Source: Intestinibaculum porci (GTDB lineage: Bacteria; Bacillota_I; Bacilli_A; Erysipelotrichales; Coprobacillaceae). Taken from it: 64,000 bases of DNA. Of this stretch, positions 10,281 through 17,947 are shown one piece after another. The DNA lies in contig NZ_AP019309.1 of assembly GCF_003925875.1 (NCBI RefSeq), forward strand, positions 248,001 to 312,000, in the 5' to 3' direction. Position numbers and translations under genes: made by a program. How positions within the stretch are numbered: the first letter of the stretch is position 1; each line of letters begins with the position of its first letter. Below the pieces are notes generated by a model that saw nothing but the letters and a program-made list of their open reading frames with translations, was not told the origin of the DNA and did not search any database.

Positions 10281-10307
10281 AATTACTTTATAACTGTAAA
10301 ATATAGG

Positions 10308-10507
10308 ATCACAAATCAGCTTTCTTTTCTATCTGATGTTTGTATTTCTTTCGATAACGACATTGATGAATTTGATGTTTGCCGTACAGTTAAGAGCATA
10401 ACAGAAAGGATGAATATTTACGATTATATTGAAGCTCCTGACAAAAATAGCAGAACTTCTAAATACTCTGATCTACAGTTATTTAGAATTGTGTTACTTT
10501 CTAACTC
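10308..10507 (+). repeat. 200-bp direct repeat, right copy (long target-site duplication)
   Basis: This second copy of bases 8076-8275 is in the same orientation and in the same reading frame of the IS1182 transposase. It joins directly to the next part of that gene at 10508. Confidence 0.85.
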
Positions 10508-11109
10508 AGACGGTGATTATAAATCCACCAGAAAAACTGCTGAATTGTGTAAGTATAATATCAGATATATGTATGTATCATGTGGTGCTAAGCCTACGCA
10601 TATGACTATATCCAGATTCATAAAACGGCTAAAGCCTTCCGTTCATAAATTGTTTATTGATATTTCAAAAACTATAGCAAAAAATTTGGGCATATATTTC
10701 CCAATTTTGACTCTTGATGGAACTAAATTTGAAGCGAATGCTAATAAAAATACCCACATTTGGGCGAAAGCAACTAAACGCTATCGTCTTCAAGCGTGGA
10801 AAAAGGCATGCAAGCTGATAATACGCACAAATAAGTATTTTGAAAAGCATGGAATTGATGTTCGGTATTCTATTCTTAAATTACCTGATTTTCTCTATTT
10901 TTTAGCAATTTCATCAAAACTTCAGCAATTTATGCTTTCATTAGGCATTAAGCCTGTTGACGGACGAGGACACAAGAAGAGCGAGATCCAGAAATTATAC
11001 GAGGAATACGATGAATTAGCCCTTAAACTTTTTAAATATACAATTATGTTTGATATGCTGGACGGTCGCAACAGCTGCTCTAAAACAGATGTTGATGCCT
11101 CGATGCTGC

Positions 11110-11145
11110 ATATGAATTATACCGATAATTTTTTTATGCCGATAA
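11110..11145 (+). repeat. RIT element left terminal inverted repeat
   Basis: These 36 bases are the exact reverse complement of 14499-14534. The repeat begins with ATATGAA, which is also the 7-bp sequence shared by the two junctions of the element. Confidence 0.85.
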
Positions 11146-11198
11146 ATACAATTAATAACTATAATTGCCCATAATTAGAGTCATTTTATCGGGATAAA

Positions 11199-12206
11199 TT
11201 ATTTTAGACCAACCAGCACTTTAAAATCACTGTTAGTTTCTTCCTCTGATTCTTTCTCATTTGAAAATAAATTTTCCATAGCTTTGTTTATTGCTTTAGC
11301 CTTCATTTCTACATCTGCTGAGGAATAGATTAAAGTGGTAGATAAGTCTGAATGTCCTAGAAATTCAGCTATCAGTTCTAATGACATTCCGCTTTTTCTT
11401 AAATGCATCGCTCTTGAGTGTCTAAACATATGGGCATGTATCTTATTTCCGTATTCAATTGAGCTTGTCATACATGCATACTTTTTTATTATCCTATTTA
11501 TGTTATCATCAGACATCGTAATTGTAGCATTAGTGTTGGATGGGTAAATAAGAAAACACTCGGACACCGGATTGCAGTGATATGTATTTAGATATTTTTT
11601 TATTATTTTAGCTGTATTTGAAGTGATTGGCGTATTTCGTACTTTTGATCCTTTTCCTGTTACCCTTATATATGATACTCTTCCGAAATAGATATCCCTA
11701 ATTCGAATGTGGCGGAGTTCGTTGACACGAACTGCAGAATCATAAAGTACCATCAATATCATTAGATCTCTTAATCCGATTGGATTATATGGATTGGGAA
11801 TATGCAAAATTTCATCTATTTGTTCGACAGTCAAATATTCCATTTCTCGGCCCTGGTTTTTGTTTTTCCTCAGAGGAACTTTCATTATTTCATTTCGATA
11901 CACCATTAAAGAGTGATCGACTGACGAAACATATTTATAAAACGACCTGATCGCAGAAATACGAACATTAATGGAAGAACTTTTCATTTTTAAACGATCT
12001 AATTCAGTAACAAACATTTGAAGTGTTGCAGAATCTATAGTTTCAAAATTAATATTTTCAATATTGACTTCTTTTATTTCAGAAACAAAGTCCAAAAATT
12101 GATTTATTGATTCTTTGTATGTTTTTATTGTTTGCTTGCTCATTTTTCTCAGTGTTGGAAGATACACTACAAGATACTTTCTGATATATCTGTAAAATTC
12201 ATTCAT
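11199..12206 (-). CDS. ritC: RIT tyrosine recombinase C
   Basis: Third gene of the trio, 335 residues from ATG 12206 (12224 is an alternative). The N-terminal half is a SAM-like core-binding domain; the C-terminal half is the catalytic domain with Arg in SAVRVNELRH, HMFRHSRA (His-x-x-Arg), FLGHSD and the nucleophile Tyr in LIYSSAD. All catalytic positions are present. The start overlaps the ritB stop in AATGAATGA, so translation is probably coupled. The product acts on the element ends together with the other two recombinases. The gene symbol follows RIT convention by position. Confidence 0.85.
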   Translation of the reverse strand: MNEFYRYIRKYLVVYLPTLRKMSKQTIKTYKESINQFLDFVSEIKEVNIENINFETIDSATLQMFVTELDRLKMKSSSINVRISAIRSFYKYVSSVDHSLMVYRNEIMKVPLRKNKNQGREMEYLTVEQIDEILHIPNPYNPIGLRDLMILMVLYDSAVRVNELRHIRIRDIYFGRVSYIRVTGKGSKVRNTPITSNTAKIIKKYLNTYHCNPVSECFLIYPSNTNATITMSDDNINRIIKKYACMTSSIEYGNKIHAHMFRHSRAMHLRKSGMSLELIAEFLGHSDLSTTLIYSSADVEMKAKAINKAMENLFSNEKESEEETNSDFKVLVGLK

Positions 12207-13179
12207 TATCAATCTCAACTCCATTCAATGCACTATTAGCATAGTCCCAATCTATTTCCAGTTCTAAATCAAGTAATAGTTCGGGCATTAATGATATATA
12301 ATGATAGGTTTCCTCAAATGAATCATGTCCCATATAAGCAGATAGTTTGGCTATATAATTATCTGGATTTACGCCTTTTTTATGCATTTTGAGGATCGAT
12401 CTTGTCGCAAAGTTATGTCGAAAATCATACGGTCTCATTTTTTTTGATAATTGCAATCCGCTTATTTTTAATACTCTATTAAGCCAGAACCGAATATTTG
12501 ATGGTTTGACTTTTTGCCCATTACCAATAACGAAAAAATATTCACGGTTAGGGAAAATACCTGAAATGACAGAATCATATTTACGGCATAATTCTACCAA
12601 GTCTACTGACATAGGTATTGATCTTGTTTTATGTCGCTTGGAATATCTAATTGTTAGAACACCATTTTCAAGATTTACATCACTGCATTTCAGATCTCCA
12701 GGTTCATTAGGCCTCAAACCACAGCAGTACATCATTCTGAATAATACTGGGCATACAATATGAAATAATGAAGGAGAAGTTGAGGGGCTTTTATAAGCAT
12801 CTATTGTATTGAATAATTTTCTCATTGAATTCTCATTAAGCAAGCATGGGTTATATCTATTTATCATCCTCTTGCCCATATTTTCATCGGGACAATAGCA
12901 ATGAATATCCAAGGATTTTAAATATGTTGAAAGCAGTCTGACAAATCTAATATAATCATTTACAGTGCTGTCAGATAAATGAGAAATATTAGTGATGAAT
13001 CCATTAAACATCTCTTCACTCAAAACTAATTCGTCAGGATGATTTTCAAACAAATAATTATCCAGCTTTAAAGCAACGCTCCTGTATCTTTCCCCTGAAT
13101 ACCCAAGACCAATACGATATTCAAAAAAACTGTTAAACTCTTTTTTTAAAAATGACTTATAAATATTATTCTGGTTCAT
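12199..13179 (-). CDS. ritB: RIT tyrosine recombinase B
   Basis: Second gene of the trio, about 326 residues from ATG 13179, preceded by AAAGGA; a longer frame would need a TTG start at 13215. The catalytic domain shows Arg in CCGLRPNEPGD, Lys in KRHKTRSIP, and a YMGHDSFEETYHY end with the nucleophile Tyr. The usual His of the His-x-x-Arg motif is Tyr here (PYDFRHNFAT). This substitution occurs in active tyrosine recombinases too, so it need not mean inactivity. It overlaps ritA by 14 bp and ritC by 8 bp. Confidence 0.85.
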   Translation of the reverse strand: MNQNNIYKSFLKKEFNSFFEYRIGLGYSGERYRSVALKLDNYLFENHPDELVLSEEMFNGFITNISHLSDSTVNDYIRFVRLLSTYLKSLDIHCYCPDENMGKRMINRYNPCLLNENSMRKLFNTIDAYKSPSTSPSLFHIVCPVLFRMMYCCGLRPNEPGDLKCSDVNLENGVLTIRYSKRHKTRSIPMSVDLVELCRKYDSVISGIFPNREYFFVIGNGQKVKPSNIRFWLNRVLKISGLQLSKKMRPYDFRHNFATRSILKMHKKGVNPDNYIAKLSAYMGHDSFEETYHYISLMPELLLDLELEIDWDYANSALNGVEIDNE

Positions 13180-14416
13180 TACTATAAATTCCTTTCCTAA
13201 TTTCAATTCCTTCAAACGATAAAGAACATTCTTTTAGTAACGAAGCATCAAGCTGTGTATAAAGTTTTGTAGCACTAATTTCATTATGTCCAAGAATTTC
13301 AGCCACCAAATAAATATCTTCATTATTGCCGACCATCAGAGAAGCTACAGATCTTCGGATGCCATGAAACGTTAGTCCATCTTTGAGTTCGTGATCAATA
13401 GAAGTCATATTACGCAGTTTTAAGAAGATACTTTGGATGGTGCCTTTTCTTGATATAGCGATATAAGGCCGCCTAGATCTGATGAATAGATGTCTATCCT
13501 CAGTTTCAGGGCGCCCGTTTTCAATATAATCAATAACTGCATCAACGGTCTTGGAAGATAACTCAAAACGTTGTATTTTCCCATTTTTAGAGCATTTTAA
13601 CATTATTTCTTTTTTATCAGGATAAAAGTATTCCAAGGTTAGAGATGCAATATCAACACTTCTAAGTAATGTATTCAATGCAATCATCATGATTGCATAG
13701 TCTCTTTTACCAATTGACGTATTTTTGTCAATACATTGAATGATCTCCATAAGTTGTTCCTGAGTAAAGTTTTTCTTATTATAAATGACTGGGCTAGATG
13801 CTCTGCTATCAAGAAGAATTCCCTCCAGTTGAGGTGCTTTTTCACTTGAAATGAGAAACTCAATAAATTTTCTTATACATTTAAATGTTGATTTATCAAG
13901 TCCATGTTCGCTTGTCATCATTTCATAAAGTGTTTGATATACATCCTTTTTATTAAGCAAACTAACAGTGTTGATTTCTTTCTTCTCCAGAACAGAAATA
14001 AATCTTCTTACGTTAGTCAGGTAGCAATATTTACTCGAGTCTGTTAATCCATAAAGTACAGAAGAATATTCAGCAAGCAGATTCTCATAATATTCACTTA
14101 AGGGATAACGTTTTAAATGTCTTTCATATTTCCAGATTTTTGTGTTTTCACCTGATTCAATTTTAATGAGAATATTAATAATCCTTTTTTTATAAAACAT
14201 AAAAGCTTCTGAAATATGCATTTCAGGGATAACCTTATCTCTGAAAGAGATTAAAAGGTCATTGACAGATAAACCTATATTCATTGAATCCTTTGAAAAA
14301 TCCATCAAATTCACCAATAATTCATTAATTCTAAAAATACTATAATCATCAAGCTTATAATAACCGTTTAGGCATTCAAATAACTTATCAAATAATAATC
14401 TCAAATGGTCTTCCAT
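13166..14416 (-). CDS. ritA: RIT tyrosine recombinase A
   Basis: First gene of the trio, about 416 residues. ATG 14416 is preferred because GGAGG sits 8 bases before it; ATG 14431 is the alternative. A long alpha-helical N-terminal part precedes the catalytic domain: Arg in LLRSVDIASL, FHGIRRSVAS (His-x-x-Arg), EILGHNEISAT and Tyr in KLYTQLD. A TATACT box upstream (about 14440) may be its -10 element. As the first gene of the overlapping set, it probably drives expression of all three. Confidence 0.85.
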   Translation of the reverse strand: MEDHLRLLFDKLFECLNGYYKLDDYSIFRINELLVNLMDFSKDSMNIGLSVNDLLISFRDKVIPEMHISEAFMFYKKRIINILIKIESGENTKIWKYERHLKRYPLSEYYENLLAEYSSVLYGLTDSSKYCYLTNVRRFISVLEKKEINTVSLLNKKDVYQTLYEMMTSEHGLDKSTFKCIRKFIEFLISSEKAPQLEGILLDSRASSPVIYNKKNFTQEQLMEIIQCIDKNTSIGKRDYAIMMIALNTLLRSVDIASLTLEYFYPDKKEIMLKCSKNGKIQRFELSSKTVDAVIDYIENGRPETEDRHLFIRSRRPYIAISRKGTIQSIFLKLRNMTSIDHELKDGLTFHGIRRSVASLMVGNNEDIYLVAEILGHNEISATKLYTQLDASLLKECSLSFEGIEIRKGIYSNEPE

Positions 14417-14498
14417 AGGCCTTTCCTCCATACTTAGTATACAAAATTATCACGATATATTAATTAAATTTCGCTTTAAACACAAAAAAAGCCGATAG

Positions 14499-14534
14499 TT
14501 ATCGGCATAAAAAAATTATCGGTATAATTCATAT
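14499..14534 (-). repeat. RIT element right terminal inverted repeat
   Basis: Exact reverse complement of 11110-11145. Unlike at the left end, about 25 more bases of element sequence follow before the interrupted gene resumes. Confidence 0.85.
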
Positions 14535-14559
14535 TATCACGATATCCTGATAATATGAA
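14528..14559. other. Tyrosine-recombinase core-like palindrome at RIT right end
   Basis: TTCATATTATCA (14528-14539) and TGATAATATGAA (14548-14559) are perfect 12-bp inverted arms around the 8-bp centre CGATATCC. Two 11-13 bp arms around a 6-8 bp centre is the standard form of a tyrosine-recombinase crossover site. The right arm ends in the ATATGAA shared with the left junction. A partial copy (ATTATCACGATAT) lies at 14446-14458 in front of ritA. Confidence 0.6.
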
Positions 14560-15322
14560 ATACGATTATTATTGTCATAATAATACTTTTAAGCCTGGAT
14601 ATAATGTCCAATTTGGTATTTCAGGTGGGTTTATTAGTGAAATTTTCATTAATTCTGACGCTAATGATCTAAGAACTTATATTCCTGTTATGGATCGCTT
14701 TAAAAAAGATTATGGTCATTATCCTCAAATTGCAGTTGCAGATGCAGGATACTGCAGTTTTGATAACAATAAATTCAGTTTAATTCACAGTATTGACTTT
14801 TATACCAAATATGTCGGTATGACTGAAGAAAACAAACGTATAACTGAAAAAAATAAGTATAAAACGATACATATGAAGCAGGATGACGGTTCATATAAAT
14901 GTCCTGAAGGTTATAGTTTTGAAGAAGTCGGTGAACGTAAAGAAACACGAGGGGTATACGATCGAATTATAAAACAGCTTGAAAACAAGCATTGCGGTCA
15001 GTGCCCAAACAAGTCTAAATGTACTAAAGCAAAAGGAAATAGAAAAATCTCTATCAGTCCTGAACTGGAATCTTATAAAGATAATATTAGAGCAAAGCTT
15101 GATACCCCTGTCGGAAAAGAGTTAATGAATGCCAGAAGAATCTATAGTGAAGGCACATTTGGCATCCTTAAACAAGATTATGGATATGATCGAGTTTACC
15201 GCAGAGGGCTATCAGGTGTTGAAGAAGAGATTACTTTAATGGCCATAGGATTTAATTTGCGAAAATATACAAAAGAATTAAAAGATAGAGCTATGAAAAA
15301 AAGGGAAAAACTGCTCAATTAA
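14555..15322 (+). pseudogene. IS1182-family transposase, C-terminal fragment
   Basis: Carries KPGYNVQFG, the second catalytic Asp in AVADAGY, a zinc-finger-like cluster (CGQCPNKSKC), and the final catalytic Glu in RRIYSEGTFGILKQDYGYDR, all typical of the IS1182 C-terminal half. It continues the fragment ending near 11116. It has its own ATG (14555) only because the insertion left one there, and no good ribosome binding site precedes it. The stop at 15320-15322 is probably the native end of the transposase. Confidence 0.85.
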
Positions 15323-15346
15323 ATTCTAAAAAGTTATCTTGAATTC

Positions 15347-17091
15347 CCGGGTATAGTTTATAACTACACCTCATCTTCATGCCTTTTTAGGTGAAATTTT
15401 GGTACCCAATCACTGCCTCTTTTTGTGTATGAAAGTGGGCATGAAATATTAAACGCATTATAGATATCATTAGCTCTTTTTTGTGGCTCTTCAACTGAAG
15501 TGACTGTCTTGTAGACGAGGCACTTCTGATTTCTGAGTCCCATGAATATGCCTTCCTGGTTGGTTGCAGTTTTCTTTGTTTTCTTTTGGATATACACGTT
15601 AATGGTTGCCGCAATCATTGATAATAACAGGTGACCTCTTACTGCTTCTTCGCTATGAACGCGAAGTGGTGTCAGCTTAGATGATCCCTTGCTTAAATCA
15701 AAGTACTGCTCAACCAGCTGTCTAGTATAGTAGGCAGGAAGCACTTCTTCAATTGGGAATGGAAGACTTGAAATCAGTACAAAATATCCCATTGATTCAA
15801 GCTTTTTTTGGATCTGCATAGTTGACATTTCTTTGCTCTTATTCAGACACTTATGTATTTCATGATCTACCTGATCTAGATCATATCCTAGAAAAGCATA
15901 AGCCTTATGTCCATCACCAATGCTAACTTCGATCTGTTTGATATAGACGACTCTATCACTATATTTGACCATATTTCTTTCCTGCTTTAGTTCGGGACCG
16001 TATTTATTGATCAAATCACGATATAGTCTATATTTCTCAGGCAGTCTCATCAGGAAATCGATGTTAGCTCGATAAAGCTCATTAATATCCTCAAGGGTAT
16101 AATAACCAGCATCACTAAGAATATAGTCTGTTTCAATATTGCCTAAATTATCAAGTACATTTACTGATCTGATCAGTGTATTCATATCAACGATATTGCC
16201 TGGAATAATTCTAAACATTAGGGGATAGCCTGTATCTCTCTGAAGTGTTGTAATCATTCTAGCCTCATTGGAAACCTTCCCATTGTGGTTACTGATTGCA
16301 GTTAATGGCATATGAATACTGTTAGGAAGCCCTGTGCTGTCAATGATTATAGCTTTATCAGACGAAATGTTTTCTTTGATCCACTTCATATGATTTTCAA
16401 AGAATTTAAGGACATTTTCTGATTTGCCAATTGATCTCATAAAGTCACTTATTCTCTGAGATGTGAGATTAGCCTTTGGATAAAGAATGCTTTCAAAGCT
16501 CCCTTCATACCAGGTATTGGCATGACAGTTAGCAGCGTTGGAAATGACATAGTAGGCAACCATTGCATATAAGGTATCTTTGTTTTTATAGCTGATTTCA
16601 TCAATGACTTTGTCATATCCCATATGATGAATAAGCTGATCTACGAAGTAGGCATCGCCATAATCAAGAATAGTACGCTGTCTTTTGCGCTTATCAGGCT
16701 GAACATCAGATACATAGGATTCATCAGCTTCACCGAATTCACCAGTTTCAGGATCATAGGTAAACATGCCTCTTTCTTTATTGAAAAAGATATTGTTTTC
16801 CTTATCGATAACCTTGCCTAAATGTTTAGCACCTTGCTTAACGATCTTGCCGTTTTTGCGGACTGATTTGCCAGGGATTTTAGCATAAAGTGTTCCATTA
16901 ATTGTCTGATAACTGAGCTTCATATTAGCACCTCTTTTGCATGAGTAGTTATAAATCTAATTCTTTATAACTACATTATACTATATCGTGCTAATTATTT
17001 CAATGTAAAAATTCAATTTATAGTGATGTTAACAACATAATTCTATATATTAATCCATCTAGAAATCAGTGTAGTTAAAAACTGTTCTAGG
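15347..17091 (-). mobile_element. DDE insertion sequence (IS4/IS1634 superfamily) with GAATTC duplication
   Basis: The 1745-bp element is bounded by GAATTC on each side (15341-15346 and 17092-17097), read as a 6-bp target duplication. Its ends are imperfect inverted repeats that share AGTTT(A/T)TAACTACAC (from 15355 and, reversed, to 17083). It carries one transposase gene on the minus strand. Removing it rebuilds the palindrome CTTGAATTCAAG in the right arm of the IS1182 element. Confidence 0.75.
15364..16923 (-). CDS. DDE transposase (IS4/IS1634 superfamily)
   Basis: 519 residues. Catalytic Asp candidates lie in IIIDSTGLPN and ILSDAGYYT, and the Glu in YYTRQLVEQYFDLSKGSSKLTPLRV, followed by the RGHLLLSMIA helix found in IS1634-type transposases. 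The frame is intact and the length normal, so it may be active. It is clearly different from the 606-residue transposase on its left and is probably from another subgroup. The start at 16923 is preceded by AAGAGGTG. Confidence 0.85.
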   Translation of the reverse strand: MKLSYQTINGTLYAKIPGKSVRKNGKIVKQGAKHLGKVIDKENNIFFNKERGMFTYDPETGEFGEADESYVSDVQPDKRKRQRTILDYGDAYFVDQLIHHMGYDKVIDEISYKNKDTLYAMVAYYVISNAANCHANTWYEGSFESILYPKANLTSQRISDFMRSIGKSENVLKFFENHMKWIKENISSDKAIIIDSTGLPNSIHMPLTAISNHNGKVSNEARMITTLQRDTGYPLMFRIIPGNIVDMNTLIRSVNVLDNLGNIETDYILSDAGYYTLEDINELYRANIDFLMRLPEKYRLYRDLINKYGPELKQERNMVKYSDRVVYIKQIEVSIGDGHKAYAFLGYDLDQVDHEIHKCLNKSKEMSTMQIQKKLESMGYFVLISSLPFPIEEVLPAYYTRQLVEQYFDLSKGSSKLTPLRVHSEEAVRGHLLLSMIAATINVYIQKKTKKTATNQEGIFMGLRNQKCLVYKTVTSVEEPQKRANDIYNAFNISCPLSYTKRGSDWVPKFHLKRHEDEV

Positions 17092-17464
17092 GAATTCAAG
17101 GTTATTCACAGTTTTAACCAGTCAAAAAAATTTTACTCACAATGGATAGGGTTATTACGCCCTTTTTTTGTGCTTACTTGAACAGTTATTCGCAGAAATG
17201 GAATTAATTGGAATTAATCTAGATATTTTGAAATTAAAAAGGTGCTGTAGCACCTTAGGAATCATTTTTTTCCCTTAATGTTACAGCCCCTTTTTATGTT
17301 CTTTTCAAGAAATATAAGAAAAACAAGAAAAGCAAAAAAAGCCAAAATAAAGTTGCATTTCCAGTAAGCGTAATAAAATCAGCCCCCCCAATTTAAAATA
17401 CCCAGGGAAATCTCATTTTAAATTAAAATGGAGCTGAAACGGCTAATGACATTCATAAACAAAA
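17092..17464. other. Gene-free stretch: right arm of IS1182 element and AT-rich flank
   Basis: No coding region is supported. It holds the rest of the IS1182 right arm up to 17294. A hairpin (AAGGTGCT 17239-17246 with AGCACCTT 17249-17256) reads on the minus strand as a terminator because T5 follows. An A-rich tract lies at about 17300-17345, and ATTTAAAAT/ATTTTAAAT forms an inverted pair at 17391-17423. Confidence 0.6.
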
Positions 17465-17608
17465 TTATGTTAAGTTTAACATAATTTCTGTTACATAGAT
17501 TTCTTTGATCAAGTGTCTGTCGACTTCGTATATTCTTTCTAATTCACTATAGTTTGGCTTAACATTCATATCTTTCATAATCATTATTACTCCTACAAGA
17601 TTCTTCAT
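17465..17608 (-). pseudogene. Truncated helix-turn-helix start, possibly of an IS21-type transposase
   Basis: A 47-codon frame whose middle (KPNYSELERIYEVDRHLIK) reads like the N-terminal helix-turn-helix of transposases such as IstA of IS21; then it stops, so this is a 5' remnant. Its ribosome binding site AAAGGAGGTGA is unusually strong but lies inside a hairpin (17609-17640). The last codons overlap a perfect 10-bp inverted repeat (17464-17485). Family assignment is tentative. Confidence 0.4.
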
Positions 17609-17640
17609 GTAAAATCACCTCCTTTCGGAGATGATTTTAC
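17609..17640 (-). promoter_or_regulatory. Hairpin that would hide a strong ribosome binding site
   Basis: On the minus strand GTAAAATCA pairs with TGATTTTAC, and CTCC with GGAG inside it. AAAGGAGGTGA, the ribosome binding site of the small frame ending at 17465, lies in the descending arm, directly before its ATG. Folding would block initiation. Confidence 0.5.
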
Positions 17641-17649
17641 AATAAATCG

Positions 17650-17752
17650 AAAAAAGATAACCATATTCGGATCATTTAGATTTACCAATTTTGGTGATTT
17701 TAAATGATCCAAATTGGTAAGTTATGTGATCTTTTTTGGTTATCTTTAGATT
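17650..17752. repeat. Nested inverted repeats of unknown role
   Basis: Three inverted pairs are interleaved: AAAGATAACCA with TGGTTATCTTT at the outside, GGATCATTTA with TAAATGATCC, and TTACCAATTT with AAATTGGTAA. The second and third pairs overlap, so the strand could switch between two folds. No gene covers the segment. A short reading frame after it (about 17755-17862), ending AIQEIAGKKTDD, looks like the tail of a phage-type helix-turn-helix regulator without its start. Confidence 0.55.
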
Positions 17753-17947
17753 ACCATCATTAGAAGCTATTGCTTCTGACCTGGAGCGTACTGACAGGTG
17801 GGTTTACAAATCTATACGTAAGGCTATTCAAGAGATTGCTGGAAAAAAGACTGACGATTAAATCGCCAGTTCTTTTTTCAGCAATGATCAGCTTAGTTCA
17901 GTATGCGTCATACAAGTTCATGTATATATATGAAGAGGTGATAAAGT

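Larger units (their letters stand above)
8276..10307 (+). mobile_element. IS1634-like insertion sequence with long target duplication
   Basis: The 2032-bp element lies between two identical 200-bp repeats. Near its ends are inverted copies of TATTTTACAGTT (8279-8290, and reverse complement at 10292-10303). It carries a single transposase gene (8412-10232), an inward-facing terminator-like hairpin at its left end and another hairpin behind the transposase. It interrupts the IS1182 transposase gene after codon 78. Confidence 0.85.
10308..11174 (+). pseudogene. IS1182-family transposase, middle fragment
   Basis: The frame continues the IS1182-type transposase: TLDGTKFEANANK (the first catalytic Asp region), a coiled central part, and SKTDVDASMLHM, where the family normally reads SKTDxDATFMxMK. 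It is cut by the RIT element after codon ATG 11112-11114 and stops at 11174 inside RIT DNA. Joining base 11116 to base 14560 restores the reading frame into KPGYNVQ, the next conserved block. It has no start of its own in front of the duplicated repeat, so it is not a functional gene. Confidence 0.8.
11117..14559 (-). mobile_element. Recombinase-In-Trio (RIT) element
   Basis: Three overlapping tyrosine-recombinase genes on the minus strand are framed by 36-bp inverted repeats (11110-11145 and 14499-14534). ATATGAA occurs at both junctions (11110-11116 and 14553-14559); removing 3443 bp between these copies restores the interrupted IS1182 transposase frame exactly. The fixed trio of overlapping recombinases with inverted-repeat ends is the definition of RIT elements (family knowledge). 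The right end carries an additional core-like palindrome (14528-14559). Confidence 0.88.
7897..17294 (+). mobile_element. IS1182-family insertion sequence interrupted by three other elements
   Basis: The ends are an inverted pair: AAAAGGGCTGTAACATTAAG at 7897-7916 and its reverse complement with one extra G at 17274-17294. Inside lie three pieces of one IS1182-type transposase (8040-8275, 10508-11116, 14560-15322). They are separated by an IS1634-like element, and by a RIT element; another DDE insertion sequence lies downstream of the last piece. Subtracting the insertions and their duplications leaves about 1.96 kb, a plausible size for this family. The element entered directly behind the surface-protein stop codon. 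No outer target duplication was convincing. Confidence 0.85.

Noticed and set aside
17239-17256. Hairpin as the right terminus of the IS1182 element
   Set aside because: A better terminus is the inverted partner of the left end at 17274-17294; the hairpin reads as a minus-strand terminator.
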